Positions 46,661 through 56,879 of a stretch of DNA of 64,000 nucleotides are shown piece after piece. This DNA comes from Pascua guehoae (taxonomy: Eukaryota; Basidiomycota; Tremellomycetes; Trichosporonales; Trichosporonaceae). Where the stretch lies: positions 2,604,761 through 2,668,760 of the forward strand of contig BCJX01000003.1 in NCBI GenBank assembly GCA_001600415.1, written 5' to 3'. The translations under genes and the position numbers were made by a program. The notes below the pieces were generated by a model, which did no database searches, was not told the DNA's origin, and worked only from the letters and a program-made list of their open reading frames with translations. Position 1 is the first letter of the stretch. Every line of letters starts with the position of its first letter.

Positions 46661-46940
46661 GGCTCGTGAGGGTGATGATGGAGAGTGCAAGAGTAGTAAC
46701 AGCAACAAAAGTGTGAAGATGCGAAGATGCGCCCAGGAGTGTGCTTTTGTGGCCACTTGAAACGAATCAGAAGCCATGGCAGAGAGGGTGATGTCGTCAC
46801 TAGGGGCAACACATTTACGTAATCCATAATTTCCGATGTTGTCCCGTTTCAAACGCTCACCTGTATTTCCATCAGAGTTGAGCGTTTCAACTCTCAACGT
46901 TTATCCCCCCTCTCAACTTGCCTGGCGAGGCGTAAACACA
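46661..46940. promoter_or_regulatory. Compact divergent promoter REX3 / NDUFAF7
   Basis: A 280-bp interval between two start codons on opposite strands. No coding exon. It must serve both genes; no specific motif was recognised. Confidence 0.6.
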
Positions 46941-48703
46941 ATGTCGGCTCTCGGAAACACATTTCTCTTAAGAGCATCACGCTCGTCGCTTCCCAGAAAT
47001 GGCCGTCTCTTTTACTGCGCACGGCGTCAGCTGTCCACACCTCCAACCACCAAGAAGGAGCCCCTAGTCGCGAGCACAATGTCGTTGGCTGAGATTATCG
47101 ACGATTCCATCGTGGTCCGTATTATCTATGGTTGTCTGATGCTCTACGCTGACTCCCAAAGGCAACGGGACCCATGACTGTCGCTCGGTACATGCAGCTG
47201 TGTCTGACGCACCCAACGCAGGGCTACTACGCACAAGGCGATGTCTTTGGTAAGGAGGGCGACTTTATCACCTCTCCGGAGATCAGCCAAGTCTTTGGCG
47301 AGGTAAGCACTTGCCTTGGGACCAACATGGGCTCAGTTTGATTTCTCCAGCTTGTTGCGATCTGGTTCATGACTCGCTGGATGGCAGCAGGGAGCCCGAA
47401 GAAGTGCCGCATCGTCGAACTCGGGCCAGGGCGTGGTACCCTTATGGACGACATTCTCAGAGTAAGCGTCTTTACGAGTCTACACGACGGCCCTTGCTTA
47501 CCTCCAATTAGACCTTCCAGTCCTTGCGCCAGGTGTCTGTGGATGAGGTACACCTCGTTGAGAACAGCTTGAAGATGCGCGACTTGCAAAAACAGAAGCT
47601 GGGAAGCGTAGCCGAAGCCTTGGGTGCTGAGCTGCACTGGTCGAATGACACTGACGGTGTTCCCAAGTGTGAGTCGAGGCGCGGTACTTGTGAATCACGT
47701 ACTGAAGCCGCCAGCCGACAAGTTTACAATGGTTGTCGCCCACGAGTTCTTTGATGCCATGCCGATCCACATTCTTCAAGTGAGCCTCTCGATTTTATTT
47801 GCCAGACTCCGCTGACACCGCAGCGGATGGCAAACGAGTTTAGGGAAATCCGGGTGGACCGCAATCCATCATAGTACGTCAACCCCAAAACGGTATGACC
47901 CACAACAACTGACAGCGGACAGTATCCCAGCAGCCAAGAACCCGAGGTTCATCCTGGCCATGGATCGCCAGCCTAGCATGCTCTCATCTCTTCTTCCTGC
48001 GTCGTCGAAGCGCTTTTCTGCTCTTCCCGACGGTACCAGGCTCGAGATTTCTCCAGACTCGTCCAAGATTGTCCGGAGCATCGGCGAGCTCGTCAAGGAT
48101 GGCGGGGCGGCTCTTGTGGTTGATTACGGTGGTGACAGGTCCTTTGCGTCCAGTTTCCGAGTGAGCTCTTACAATGCACAGCTGCGAATGCTAGTGCTAA
48201 CTCTGCGCAGGCGTTTAGGAAGCACAAGATTGTCGACATTTTCGATGAGCCTGGATCATCAGATCTGACTGCCAATGTCGACTTTGCCTACCTGAAAGAA
48301 TCGCTTGGTGGTGTCGGTGAGTGCCAACGAGGACCTGACGTGGCGGCATTCTCACTGACTCGTAGCTGTCGGACTTGGGCCGATCCCCCAGTCCAAATTC
48401 CTTTTGTCGTTGGGTTTGGAGCCCAGGATGACAAAGCTGCTGCAAGGCGCAAAAGGCGACGAGGCAAAGTTTGACCGAATTCGTCAGGGTGTCAAGCGAC
48501 TCATTGATCCATTGGGAATGGGCAACCAGTACCAAGTGATGGCTATCGTGGATGACCAGGCTGCAAAGAGCGACGTCTACCCCTTCCCAGAACCATCGAG
48601 GGCGACCGAGGTAGAGGACAAGCAATCAAACGAGGCTTCCAAGGAGGAGCCCAGGCAGTCCAAGGAGGCGCCCACGGCTTCTGGCAAGGCCGACAACCAA
48701 TAA
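46941..48703 (+). CDS. NDUFAF7: Mitochondrial protein-arginine methyltransferase NDUFAF7 (MidA)
   Basis: SAM-dependent methyltransferase of the DUF185/MidA family that dimethylates a complex I subunit and is needed for complex I assembly. A basic, Ser-rich N-terminus ([20 protein letters not shown]) looks like a mitochondrial presequence. Landmarks: [37 protein letters not shown], the SAM loop [16 protein letters not shown], and [13 protein letters not shown]. At least seven short introns were placed by frame and homology (first at about 47115-47161, last at about 48316-48365). The C-terminal 45 residues are a Glu/Lys/Ser-rich tail not seen in most homologues. Presence of this gene implies a complex I respiratory chain. 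Confidence 0.92.
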
Positions 48704-48751
48704 ATGCACACTATGCTATGACAGGCCACTGGCAACTACTCACTCTCCACC

Positions 48752-50120
48752 CTACATCCCATTAGCCTTCTCCAAAGCCTGCACCCTCGCCTGCAGTGAC
48801 TCCCAGTTCTTGGAAATACTGCCAGCGGCTTCGGTCACTCCTTGCTGAATGCTGGTAACAATCGACGCGAGCTCGCGCTGCTCCTCGGTGACGTTGCGCT
48901 CCGCAGATTGAAGTTCCCGGAGGTCGGCCGCAATGCCCAAAGCCTCAGCGTGGAGTCCTGAGAGACTGCGGAGGCGGGTGAGAAGAGGCGGAATGACAGG
49001 GATGAGGGGGTCAAGACGAGGGAGAAGAGCGAAGAGAGACTGAAGGGCTTCGAGATCACTGGGTGAGATGGCCCCTGGTCCCCTGTCTGCCCCAGGCGGT
49101 TGGTTGGCCGATCGCCGCGAGGCCACTGTCGCCCGTTCTAAATCGACGAGGAGGAGCTTGACGCGTCGCGAGATGGAGTCGAGGTGCCGAGGTTGGGTGA
49201 AAACGGTGAGAAGGTGGTCGAGGCGGTTGAGAGTTTCGGCGAGAGAGTTGTTCTGGGGTGTCAGCTTGGTCACAAGCGCCATTTCAGCTCACCCCTTGGT
49301 CGGTGCGGTCCGCCATGCCAACCAGCTGCTCGAGCGCAGCGAGTCGCTTATCGACATCACCCGAGAGAACATTGGTGCGCGAGGTGGAGGAAGGTTCATC
49401 AACATCCTTGGCCGGCGTCGATGTTGTGCCGTCGTGAGGCTCTCCTAACCGCTGCAGGCGGCTCTGCCAGTTGTCGCCAGTCTGGGCAAGATCGGCAGCA
49501 GGGGATGAGGCGTCATCGGAAGCGAGGTTGAGCTTCTCTCGGAGGATGGACAGCTCGGTCACCATGTCGACAGGTGGGCGTGGGGAGATGACCGACCTGC
49601 GAGTCGGTGCCTTCTTGGGAGAAGACGGAGGTCGCGACCCGTCAGGTTGGTCCCTCAACTCGCTCTCAAGTTCGGCTACTTCAGCTTGGAGGCGCCGCAG
49701 GCGCGCAAGTTGGGTTTCTCGTGGGGGCGATGTCAAAACTGTAGCGTCTATTGTATGAACGCATCAAAGGCGACGTATCAGCACCATGTGTGGCGAAAGA
49801 AGGGCCCACATACCAGAGCCACGGAACACCTTGACGGCTTGGCGGCGCGAGGGAAGGTCGGAGCTGTCGATGTCCTGTGTAGATGCCGAAGGCCTGCGGG
49901 CGTCTTCACTGCCATCTTCGTCCTAAGGAGGTTATCATGCTGTCCTGCATGACTCTCAGAGCTCGGACTCACGCGACGCTGGCTCGGCTCTGGTTCATCT
50001 GGCGTCTCAAACACATCGGGTGCCAAGTCCTGTGGAACAATCGTCAGCGCCGTCGATGGGTTTGCCCAGGCAAAACAGGCTACGCACGATATCAGGAAGG
50101 TGTGAGTATTTTCCCGACAT
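48752..50120 (-). CDS. JNM1: Dynamitin, dynactin subunit 2
   Basis: Coiled-coil subunit of dynactin, the dynein activator; it holds the shoulder to the Arp1 filament. The N-terminus MSGKYSHLPDI continues across a short intron into DLAPDVFETPDEPEPSQR, which matches the DCTN2 Arp1-binding peptide pattern (PDVYET). The middle has long helices (QLARLRRLQAEVAELESELR, VDKRLAALEQLVGM) and the C-terminus SLAETLNRLDHLLTVFTQPR through WESLQARVQALEKANG. Overall helical layout and length (about 400 residues) fit dynamitin. The splice acceptor at about 49920-49930 is ambiguous by a few bases. Only about 50 bp separate its stop from that of NDUFAF7 on the opposite strand. Confidence 0.88.
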
Positions 50121-50502
50121 GCTGGCTTGTCTGCTCGCTGTTAAGGTGTCGGGCGGAGGGATGAGAAAGACAGTGGGTGCGATGGAAGGAAGATTGAATG
50201 GTCATGGACATGAATACAACGACAAGGACAACTCTAGTGTCCGCGCCATGACGCGACGCGGGTCCGTGCCTGAGAGCAGAGCATGCCTGGGGGAGTTTCT
50301 TTTTGGAGCCACCCACTTTACAGGCGGAGAAACGCATGTGTCAACAACTGCACCGATCTACAACAGCTGTGAGTCTGCAGCGAGCAGGCTCTATGTATAC
50401 CAGAGTAGCCAACATGCTGCGCATCATGGGAATCCAAAGACTTGTACATGGCCGCGCACTGGATACGTTGCCGTGCTCTGTCCCGTCTTGCGCCAATGTT
50501 CT

Positions 50503-51183
50503 CTATCGTTCATCATATCGCCTCCGCTTACTCACTTCCCGCCTGTCGTCTGTCTCGCGCCTGGAACGCCGATCTCGACTCCGCGACAAGGCACCATCAT
50601 CACGCTCCTCGCTCGGTTTCCATGCCAGTTTGGCCGCACACTTTGAGCAAAGCCGCACCTTGACCATTGTCTCCTTGCGCTTCCCTTCCTCCTCGTATGC
50701 GAACGGCAGTTCAAACGTCCTCAGCGTTGGTGGGCGTCGAGATTTACGTTCAGAGCGCGGTGACCGGTCCCGTCGTTGAGACTCGGAATCAGGGGGTTGA
50801 TGGTGCTTGCAGCGCAGCGAACCGCACGTCTCGTCCCCGACGCCTTCGACGACCTCGGTCGCCGTCCTCCACCGCAGCGCGATTTCCTTTGTCTTGAAGT
50901 GCTTGAGGTCGATCTGCACAAACCACCCGTCAGTGTTGTACTGCGGTAAGATCTCCTCCCTCCCCAGTGAGGATGGAGGCAGGTCTGGGTCCAACTTGCC
51001 AGTGCAAACTCCCGGAACAACTTGCTTTCGTACGCCCTCGCCAGCCGTTCCTCCCACGAAACGTCCTTGGCTTCTTCGTCTTCCCTGACAAAGCTAGGGT
51101 ACGTTAGATGCTGCAAGGAGGTGTTGGTGAGCTCACCGATGATGTCGCTGGATCACATCCCACTCTGTAGCTTTGGCGGTCAT
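50503..51183 (-). CDS. FRA10AC1: FRA10AC1 homologue (spliceosome-associated)
   Basis: Nuclear protein of the FRA10AC1 family, found with late spliceosomal complexes in animals. Three exons (about 51137-51183, 51000-51093, 50503-50913) give 183 residues. MTAKATEWDVIQRHHRFVR opens the protein, then WEERLARAYESKLFREFALI and DLKHFKTKEIALRWR, matching the family core. A zinc-binding pair is present (CGSLRCKHH, then LCSKCAAKL), and the LRTFELPFAYEEEGKRKETM segment is typical. The C-terminus is rich in Arg/Ser/Asp dipeptides, as in many splicing proteins. The second intron uses a GCAAGT donor, that is, GC-AG rather than GT-AG; no GT donor nearby keeps the frame. Confidence 0.9.
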
Positions 51184-52070
51184 GATGTCTTGAAATTGTG
51201 TGTGAAAGAAGCAGAACCAAGTTGGTCATTGACATTTGGCCACTCGAGGCAAATGGGTAAGAACAAGATGGAGCCGTGCCTGAGAGTCGATCCGTGCCTG
51301 AGTGGCACACCACTCGGTTGGGCAAACAACCCCCCTTATCCAGAGAAACTGTTGTTAGCAACTTTGTCGACTGCGCTCGCTGTAGGTTGGATGAATGCAC
51401 GTAATCTAGTAGGAACATTGCTCATAGCCTGCAGCAAAATTAATATTCCTGGTAGTGTCGGCCTACTCGCCCCCAGGGTGTGGTGTGATCAGCAGATTGC
51501 CATGTTATTGCCAACTCCCTGTGCCCTATTGCCTCGTGTTCTTCGTGCCATCATGGAAATTGTGCTCCTATCCGCTCTAGAGGGCCGTGCTGCATGCTGC
51601 ATGCTGCAAAGTGCTAATCAAAAGAGCTGATCAGTCGAGATTACGTCCCTCAACATCCTCCTTTGGCCCAGTGAACCATCTCCCCCAAGTGCCAAATTGT
51701 TGCTTTGAAGAGTTTGTTGGCTAGTGTCTCTGGCTTTTCTCTAAGACGAGCATGGGTTGGGTGATGGTCACGAGGCGATAGTCATGAAGAAAATGGAACA
51801 GGCATTTCACCAGAATTATCCAACGCATATGGTTACACACAGTTGTCTGCTGCACTCAGTGTGTCCTTGGGGCAGCTCACCAGGCGCAAATCTTCTGACT
51901 CGCGCTACACACTCGCCATGTGCAGCGGAACACGCCATGGACGCATCCCCTAGGTCAACAGCGACAACGCCGCTCTACTTGCAACGACTCCACTCAACTG
52001 TCTCTCAACTGCGGCATTGTCTCATTACGTTTCAGCTCTAGCACCCCTTCCAGCACATCGCACAACGCCA
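51184..52070. other. Divergent intergenic region FRA10AC1 / unknown gene
   Basis: About 890 bases with lower GC than the neighbouring genes. No coding exon could be supported. A direct repeat GCATGCTGCATGCTGCA lies near 51592-51607. Confidence 0.5.
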
Positions 52071-52506
52071 ATGACCCCTAAGAACCAAGAACGTCCGCGC
52101 GCGGTCCCTCCGGGTCCAGTTCCTGCAGGCGCAGCTCGCCCGGGCAAGCTCCCCAGCGATGTCATCGTTACGCCTGTGCGGCCTGTGCCTCCGCCGGCCC
52201 CGACGAGTAACGAGACGCTGCCCATCACGGAGTCTGAGCGGAAGCGTATCAGCGCTCTGGCCGGCGAGGCCAATGCGCTTCTTCTCAAACAACCCGACCA
52301 CGTATGTGTCACTTGCGGCAAGGCGGAACTCTGACATGGCTCCGCAGTGCATGCCTTTGGCCGATTTCACGGCTGCGCTTCGTGACTTCAATCTTCGTTC
52401 GGCAATGATCGACGAGCTCGTCGTCTACCTCGCCACGTCGGGCATCGTGCAGGTCTGGAAGCTCCAGGTGTCCAAGGAAATGTGGATCGGTCTCGTCCCG
52501 GCCTAG
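52071..52506 (+). CDS. Small unknown protein with Pro-rich N-terminus and folded C-terminus
   Basis: Two exons (about 52071-52301 and 52348-52506) give 129 residues, joined at a GTATGT donor and TCCGCAG acceptor in frame. Residues 1-55 are Pro/Ala-rich and probably disordered. From about residue 56 the sequence becomes helical (ESERKRISALAGEANALLLK), then LADFTAALRDFNLRSAMIDE and LVVYLATSGIVQVWKLQVS, ending WIGLVPA. The C-terminal 50 residues have the helix-helix-strand look of a small winged-helix or similar module, but I recognise no family. Clean splice sites and the sharp change from disordered to ordered composition argue that it is real. Confidence 0.65.
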
Positions 52507-53084
52507 AAGGTTTGTGTGGGGTTTGGATTCTCTCGCACGTCACATAGTACACCAGTTGACGAGACTAGAACAAGACAAGATGGGCTATCATAATATTTGA
52601 GCTGTCGAGGGTATGCACAACCGTACATGGTGCTGTTTCATGTCGTCGCCTCTCATGACACCTTTCTGACATGTCGGGCATTTTGCATCTTCGGCCAAAG
52701 CCGAACCTGATCTGACCCTCGCCTCCTCAAAGAGCATAAAGCGACCTCTGGGCCGTCCTGAAAGCCGGACAACAAGCTACCTTGATGCAGTAGGCGCAAA
52801 TCTCAGCACTAGTCATACAGCCGACAAGAGGCAAAAGGCAAGCAGTAGCATGCAGCAAGCATCTTCAAGTCGCAAAACCAGCGTACACCACACAAGTGGC
52901 ATCACCAGGAACGCCCATGGCTGCTCAGGGTGGGTTGGGATTTGATTCCGCGTCGAGGTGAGTGGATATTGACGCGTTTGGTGAGAGACGCGTCCACTCA
53001 CCCAATTATACAGTGGTGTTTCATCTCTGCAATCATAACAAAACAACAACATTCTTCCTCGCATCACTCTGGCATCTCTTCACA
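52507..53084. other. Intergenic region upstream of POLD3
   Basis: About 580 bases, with the 3' flank of the small unknown gene and the promoter of the polymerase subunit. An MluI-like ACGCGT lies at about 52972 and a variant AGACGCGTCC at about 52986, reminiscent of fungal G1/S (MBF) sites; this is suggestive only. Confidence 0.4.
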
Positions 53085-54889
53085 ATGTCGGTCGACTATA
53101 GCGAGGCTGAGAGCTGGATGACCAGCGTTCTCGAGACGGAGCAAAGGCTGGTACGTGTCTGTTTCCCATTCCATGATCTTCGAGAGCTCATCACCCAGGT
53201 CACCTTCCGCGAGCTGGCTCGACAGACTGGATGTCATGTCCATGGCGCCAAGAAGTGAGTGCTGGCCAACAAGGTCTAAGAGCGCAGCCACTAACCGGAC
53301 ATAGCATGATGCGCCGGTATCTCGACTTGCACCCAGAGGTCACCCCCACATACCTTCTCTCTGGCCCGTTGCTGGCCACCGCAACGCTGGCCGAGACATC
53401 TGTGGTTACCCAAACCGCCCCGTCTGCTACCCAGTCACTCGCAAACATGTCGGCAACGCAGAAGATCCGTATTGTCGACATGGACCAGATGAGCGACGAC
53501 GAGCGCAACTCTGAGGCCGACATGGAGGAGGAACGCCAGGAGGAAGAGCTGGAGCAGAGCACCGCCGATGTTGAAATGCGCGCCGATGCGCGAGCAGGGC
53601 CGGAAGACGAGGCCGCACACGTGGTGAGGTGGGGTGTCGTCCTTGTTGGGGAGCAGGGACTGGAAGGTAAGCTCAGAGGCAGATTAAACGCTAACCGCCC
53701 AGAAAAGCAACGGCTGTTCATGCCCGGGCAGGCTACTGTCCACGTCTATGCCTTGACTCCCGGCCCGCTCAAGGTTGGTTGTTGTGTTTCGCGTTGCACG
53801 ATGGCAGCGGACTGATTTGATAGGACTCGGCGCAGATTATGGCGTCGTTCCCGGCAATGCGCGAACGCCGCAACTACAATGATCCATCTGTCTACGGCAC
53901 TACGACGGGTGAACCACTCGTTGCTGACGTCAAGCCCCTCAGGGATGGGGCAATGTCTTTCAGCGCTGCCAAGACCGCGGACAAGAAGCCGGCGGACAAG
54001 AAGCTGGCGGACAAGAAGCCGGCGGACCAGAAGCCAGCCGACAAGAAGTCGGCGAAACTAGCCTTCTTCAAGACCGAAGCGACAAAAACTACCGAACAGG
54101 TGAGCTGACTTCCCAGTCGACATTCAGCTGACTCTCAGAAGCGTGCTGCTCGGTCTCGCTCACCGTCGAAACCTCTCGACACCGCTAGCTCTTCAAAGGC
54201 GGCAGACGCCGTGAGTGTTGGTTCTGCAGGCGGAGTTCTGACATGCAGAAGCTGCAGGCCCCTATGAAGTCGGCCTCTAGGACCAAGAGGCGAATCATCA
54301 CCTCTGACGACGAGGATGATGAGCCACCAGTGTCCGCCTCAAGCGCGAAACCGGAGGCGAAGCGCGCCCTCGAACCGACATCGTCCATGGTGCGCGCGGA
54401 AGACCAGGCTGCTATGGAGGCGATGATGGCGATGGACATGGACTTTGACGACATAGAAGAGGTAGAGGCGCCCAAGGCTGCTCCTGCCAAGCCTGCCGCC
54501 AAAAGTAAGGGCAGTGGGAAGCGCAAGAGGCGGCAAGTCAAGAAGTCTCGGACGGAGATGGATGCCAAGGGCTACATGGGTGAGTCACCATCCATACCGG
54601 GCTCCACTGACCGCGTTCAGTTACGAAAGACTACTTTACGGACGAGTCGTACTCTGGATCAGACACAGACGTCGAGTCTCCTCCCACAAAATCGAGTTCT
54701 TCGAAATCTTCGTCTGCCAAGGCATCATCCACAGCCGCCGCGAAACCGCCCTCGAAGGGCAAGCCAAGTCAACGCACGGGATCAGAGAGCAGCAAGGCGT
54801 CTCCGAAACCTGCCTCCAAGAATGCCGCGTCGAAGAAGTCGTCGTCGATGGGGCAGAGTACACTGGCCAGCTTTTTCAAGAAGAAGTAG
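53085..54889 (+). CDS. POLD3: DNA polymerase delta subunit 3 (POLD3/Cdc27)
   Basis: Third subunit of replicative polymerase delta that contacts the second subunit and PCNA. The N-terminal winged-helix-like domain starts MSVDYSEAESWMTSVLETEQ and includes TFRELARQTGCHVHGAKN and YLDLHPEVTPTYLLSG. The middle is acidic and then very Lys/Ala/Pro-rich, with a tandem five-residue repeat (PADKK, about 53988-54056). A second acidic/basic region includes TKRRIITSDDEDDEPP, then SKKSSSMGQSTLASFFKKK at the end. QSTLASFF is a canonical PIP box for PCNA. Several short introns were placed by frame (first about 53151-53198). The start at 53085 begins the family N-terminus. Identification is secure for the N- and C-termini; the middle is too low in complexity to align. 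Confidence 0.9.
53988..54058 (+). repeat. 15-bp coding repeat (PADKK) in POLD3
   Basis: Five near-identical 15-bp units of the type AAGCCGGCGGACAAG encode repeated Lys-Pro-Ala-Asp-Lys with single changes (LADKK, PADQK). Confidence 0.85.
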
Positions 54890-56879
54890 GCTGACGGGAA
54901 GGAGTCCGGTACCGGACACAGTGGGGCATAGGGTGAGGTGGTGCGTCGAACGCAGTAGCTGTCAACAAGTGCATAGGTTTGTGTGTATCGCTGGATGCAG
55001 GTCGTAGCATGTACGTTGCAGGCCTGCCCTTGATGTTTTGATTCGACATTCAGCCTGATGACGGCCCAAATGAGTTTGGTGAGTGACCTGTTCAAGCTGA
55101 CAGCAGCCTGTGTCAGCCGCTCTGCTGGGGCTCGGCCTGCCATGGGCGTGTGACATCACTGTACGCCTCACAGCGCCACCTCAGGAGCCTCTTGTCCATG
55201 GGTTCATGGCTCCACTACCTAGCTCTCTCGCGGCAGCACGTTGCTTGACTCTACGTAGTAGGGCAGCACTGAAGTTTCAGAAGCAAGCTAGGCACCGCTT
55301 CCCAAGTTGAGACTCGCAGAGCAGTGCTCAACGCCAGCGGCACCGCCCTAAGCGTTGTTCTGAACTAACTATACCACATTCCGTTCTTCCGGGAGCGCGA
55401 GTCCATGCCGTACCCAGTTAAGTAACCTTAGCGGTGACATTACGAGTGACAATCGGCCCAGCCTCCAGAGGTCGCTCTGGAACCTCGCCTCTTTGGGCAG
55501 TGGGTATACTTTGAGATCTTGTTCTGTGCGGCTTGATGAACGACCGAATTGGCGGCTGCGGGTGAAGAGAATGAGATCTGGACATTACATGCCAAGGTGG
55601 ACGGCGATTATCGCGGAACGTTTTTGGTTTTGCGGGGCTGGGCCTGTTGAGGTGCTGGTGTGCCGTGGATGGCGGATTGGACGCGGTGCACCACTGTGGC
55701 CAGTGTACCCTACGTACCTGAGTGAGTGGGTGAGTGGGTTCCGTTCGGTACTTGGAGAGGTGCCCCGTGATATGTCTATGTACCCTGCATTCTTAAGCAT
55801 GCCCTGCAATACTGCAATAACGGAATGGAAAATGGGCACGCGCGCACTTTAGCTGAAGGAACAGGTGAACACAACACGCCCACGCCATGGAGGCAGGCGG
55901 CCAGGCGGCCAGGGACGGGCATTGGGGGCATTTTGGCATTTTGGTATCGGGAAAGGATGCACCGCCGCGCGCCTCGCGTCGAGCCACAGATGCAGTGCAA
56001 TGGCAGTGCAAAGCCATGGTCAAATAAGCCAGATCTCTCGAAACAGCTCATCTTGCGGGGAGAGAGAGAGAGGCGGGGTTGGACCATGCATAGGGTCACA
56101 GGTATGGTATGGTAGGTAATTCTCAGCCTAGCCAAGAAAGAGACCATGTCCGCTCGGTGCATCGAGGCCCGCACCTGGCCAGTCGGCCGCCGACCCGACC
56201 GACCGACACGACTGATACATTCATTCCACATTGATATTCCCTTCAACTCATCATCACCCACCACCCACCCCATCCCACCCCACTCCGTCCACTCGCCAAC
56301 TCACCCACTCTCGCCGTCCACCTCGTCAGTGCAGCCCTCACTGCTGCTGCGCACAGGTAGGCACAGGTACGCACCGACACCTCGTGCTGTCCTCCCTCGG
56401 TCGAGTGGGTTTGTGATTGTCGCGCTATTCGCTGGGCTCCAGCCACCTAGCCACCAGTCGTTTGGCTTCTCGAGACATCTTCTCGCAGGAACCCTCTGCG
56501 CCTCTTCTCTCCCTCTACCCCGGCCTCCCTCGGGGTCAACACTGCCCCCGCCGAGCGCCCCCCCGCGCTCGAGCCCCCCACACCGCCCCGCTCGTGCGTG
56601 CTCGACGTTTGGTGCCTTGTCAAAGAGGCGCAGGTCGGCTGCTCATACAGCACAGGACAGGGACACACACACAGGCTGGCAGTAAACAGAGTCGCCTTTT
56701 ATCAACACACGCACACACACACACACACACGCACCTTGCTCTCAGACAAGTTGGCGGCGCTTCGCATCCTTGAGCAATTCTCCGCCCCTTTGCCCACCCA
56801 CCTCCCCTCTCCACAGGCGTCAAGCCATTCACTCGCCGAACCCTAAAGCACCACTTGCAACCCCCAACACAAGGACATC
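54890..56879. other. Long intergenic region and probable leader of the chitin synthase gene
   Basis: About 2 kb without a supportable gene. The last 650 bases (56230-56879) are pyrimidine-rich with C/A runs, including (CA)n at about 56707-56731, and probably form the transcript leader. The rest (54890-56200) shows short open frames without family likeness; I saw no tRNA or rRNA in it. Confidence 0.5.

Noticed and set aside
55493..55852. 119-codon open frame before the chitin synthase
   Set aside because: Arg/Trp-rich text without family likeness or intron signals; no better than chance in GC-rich DNA.
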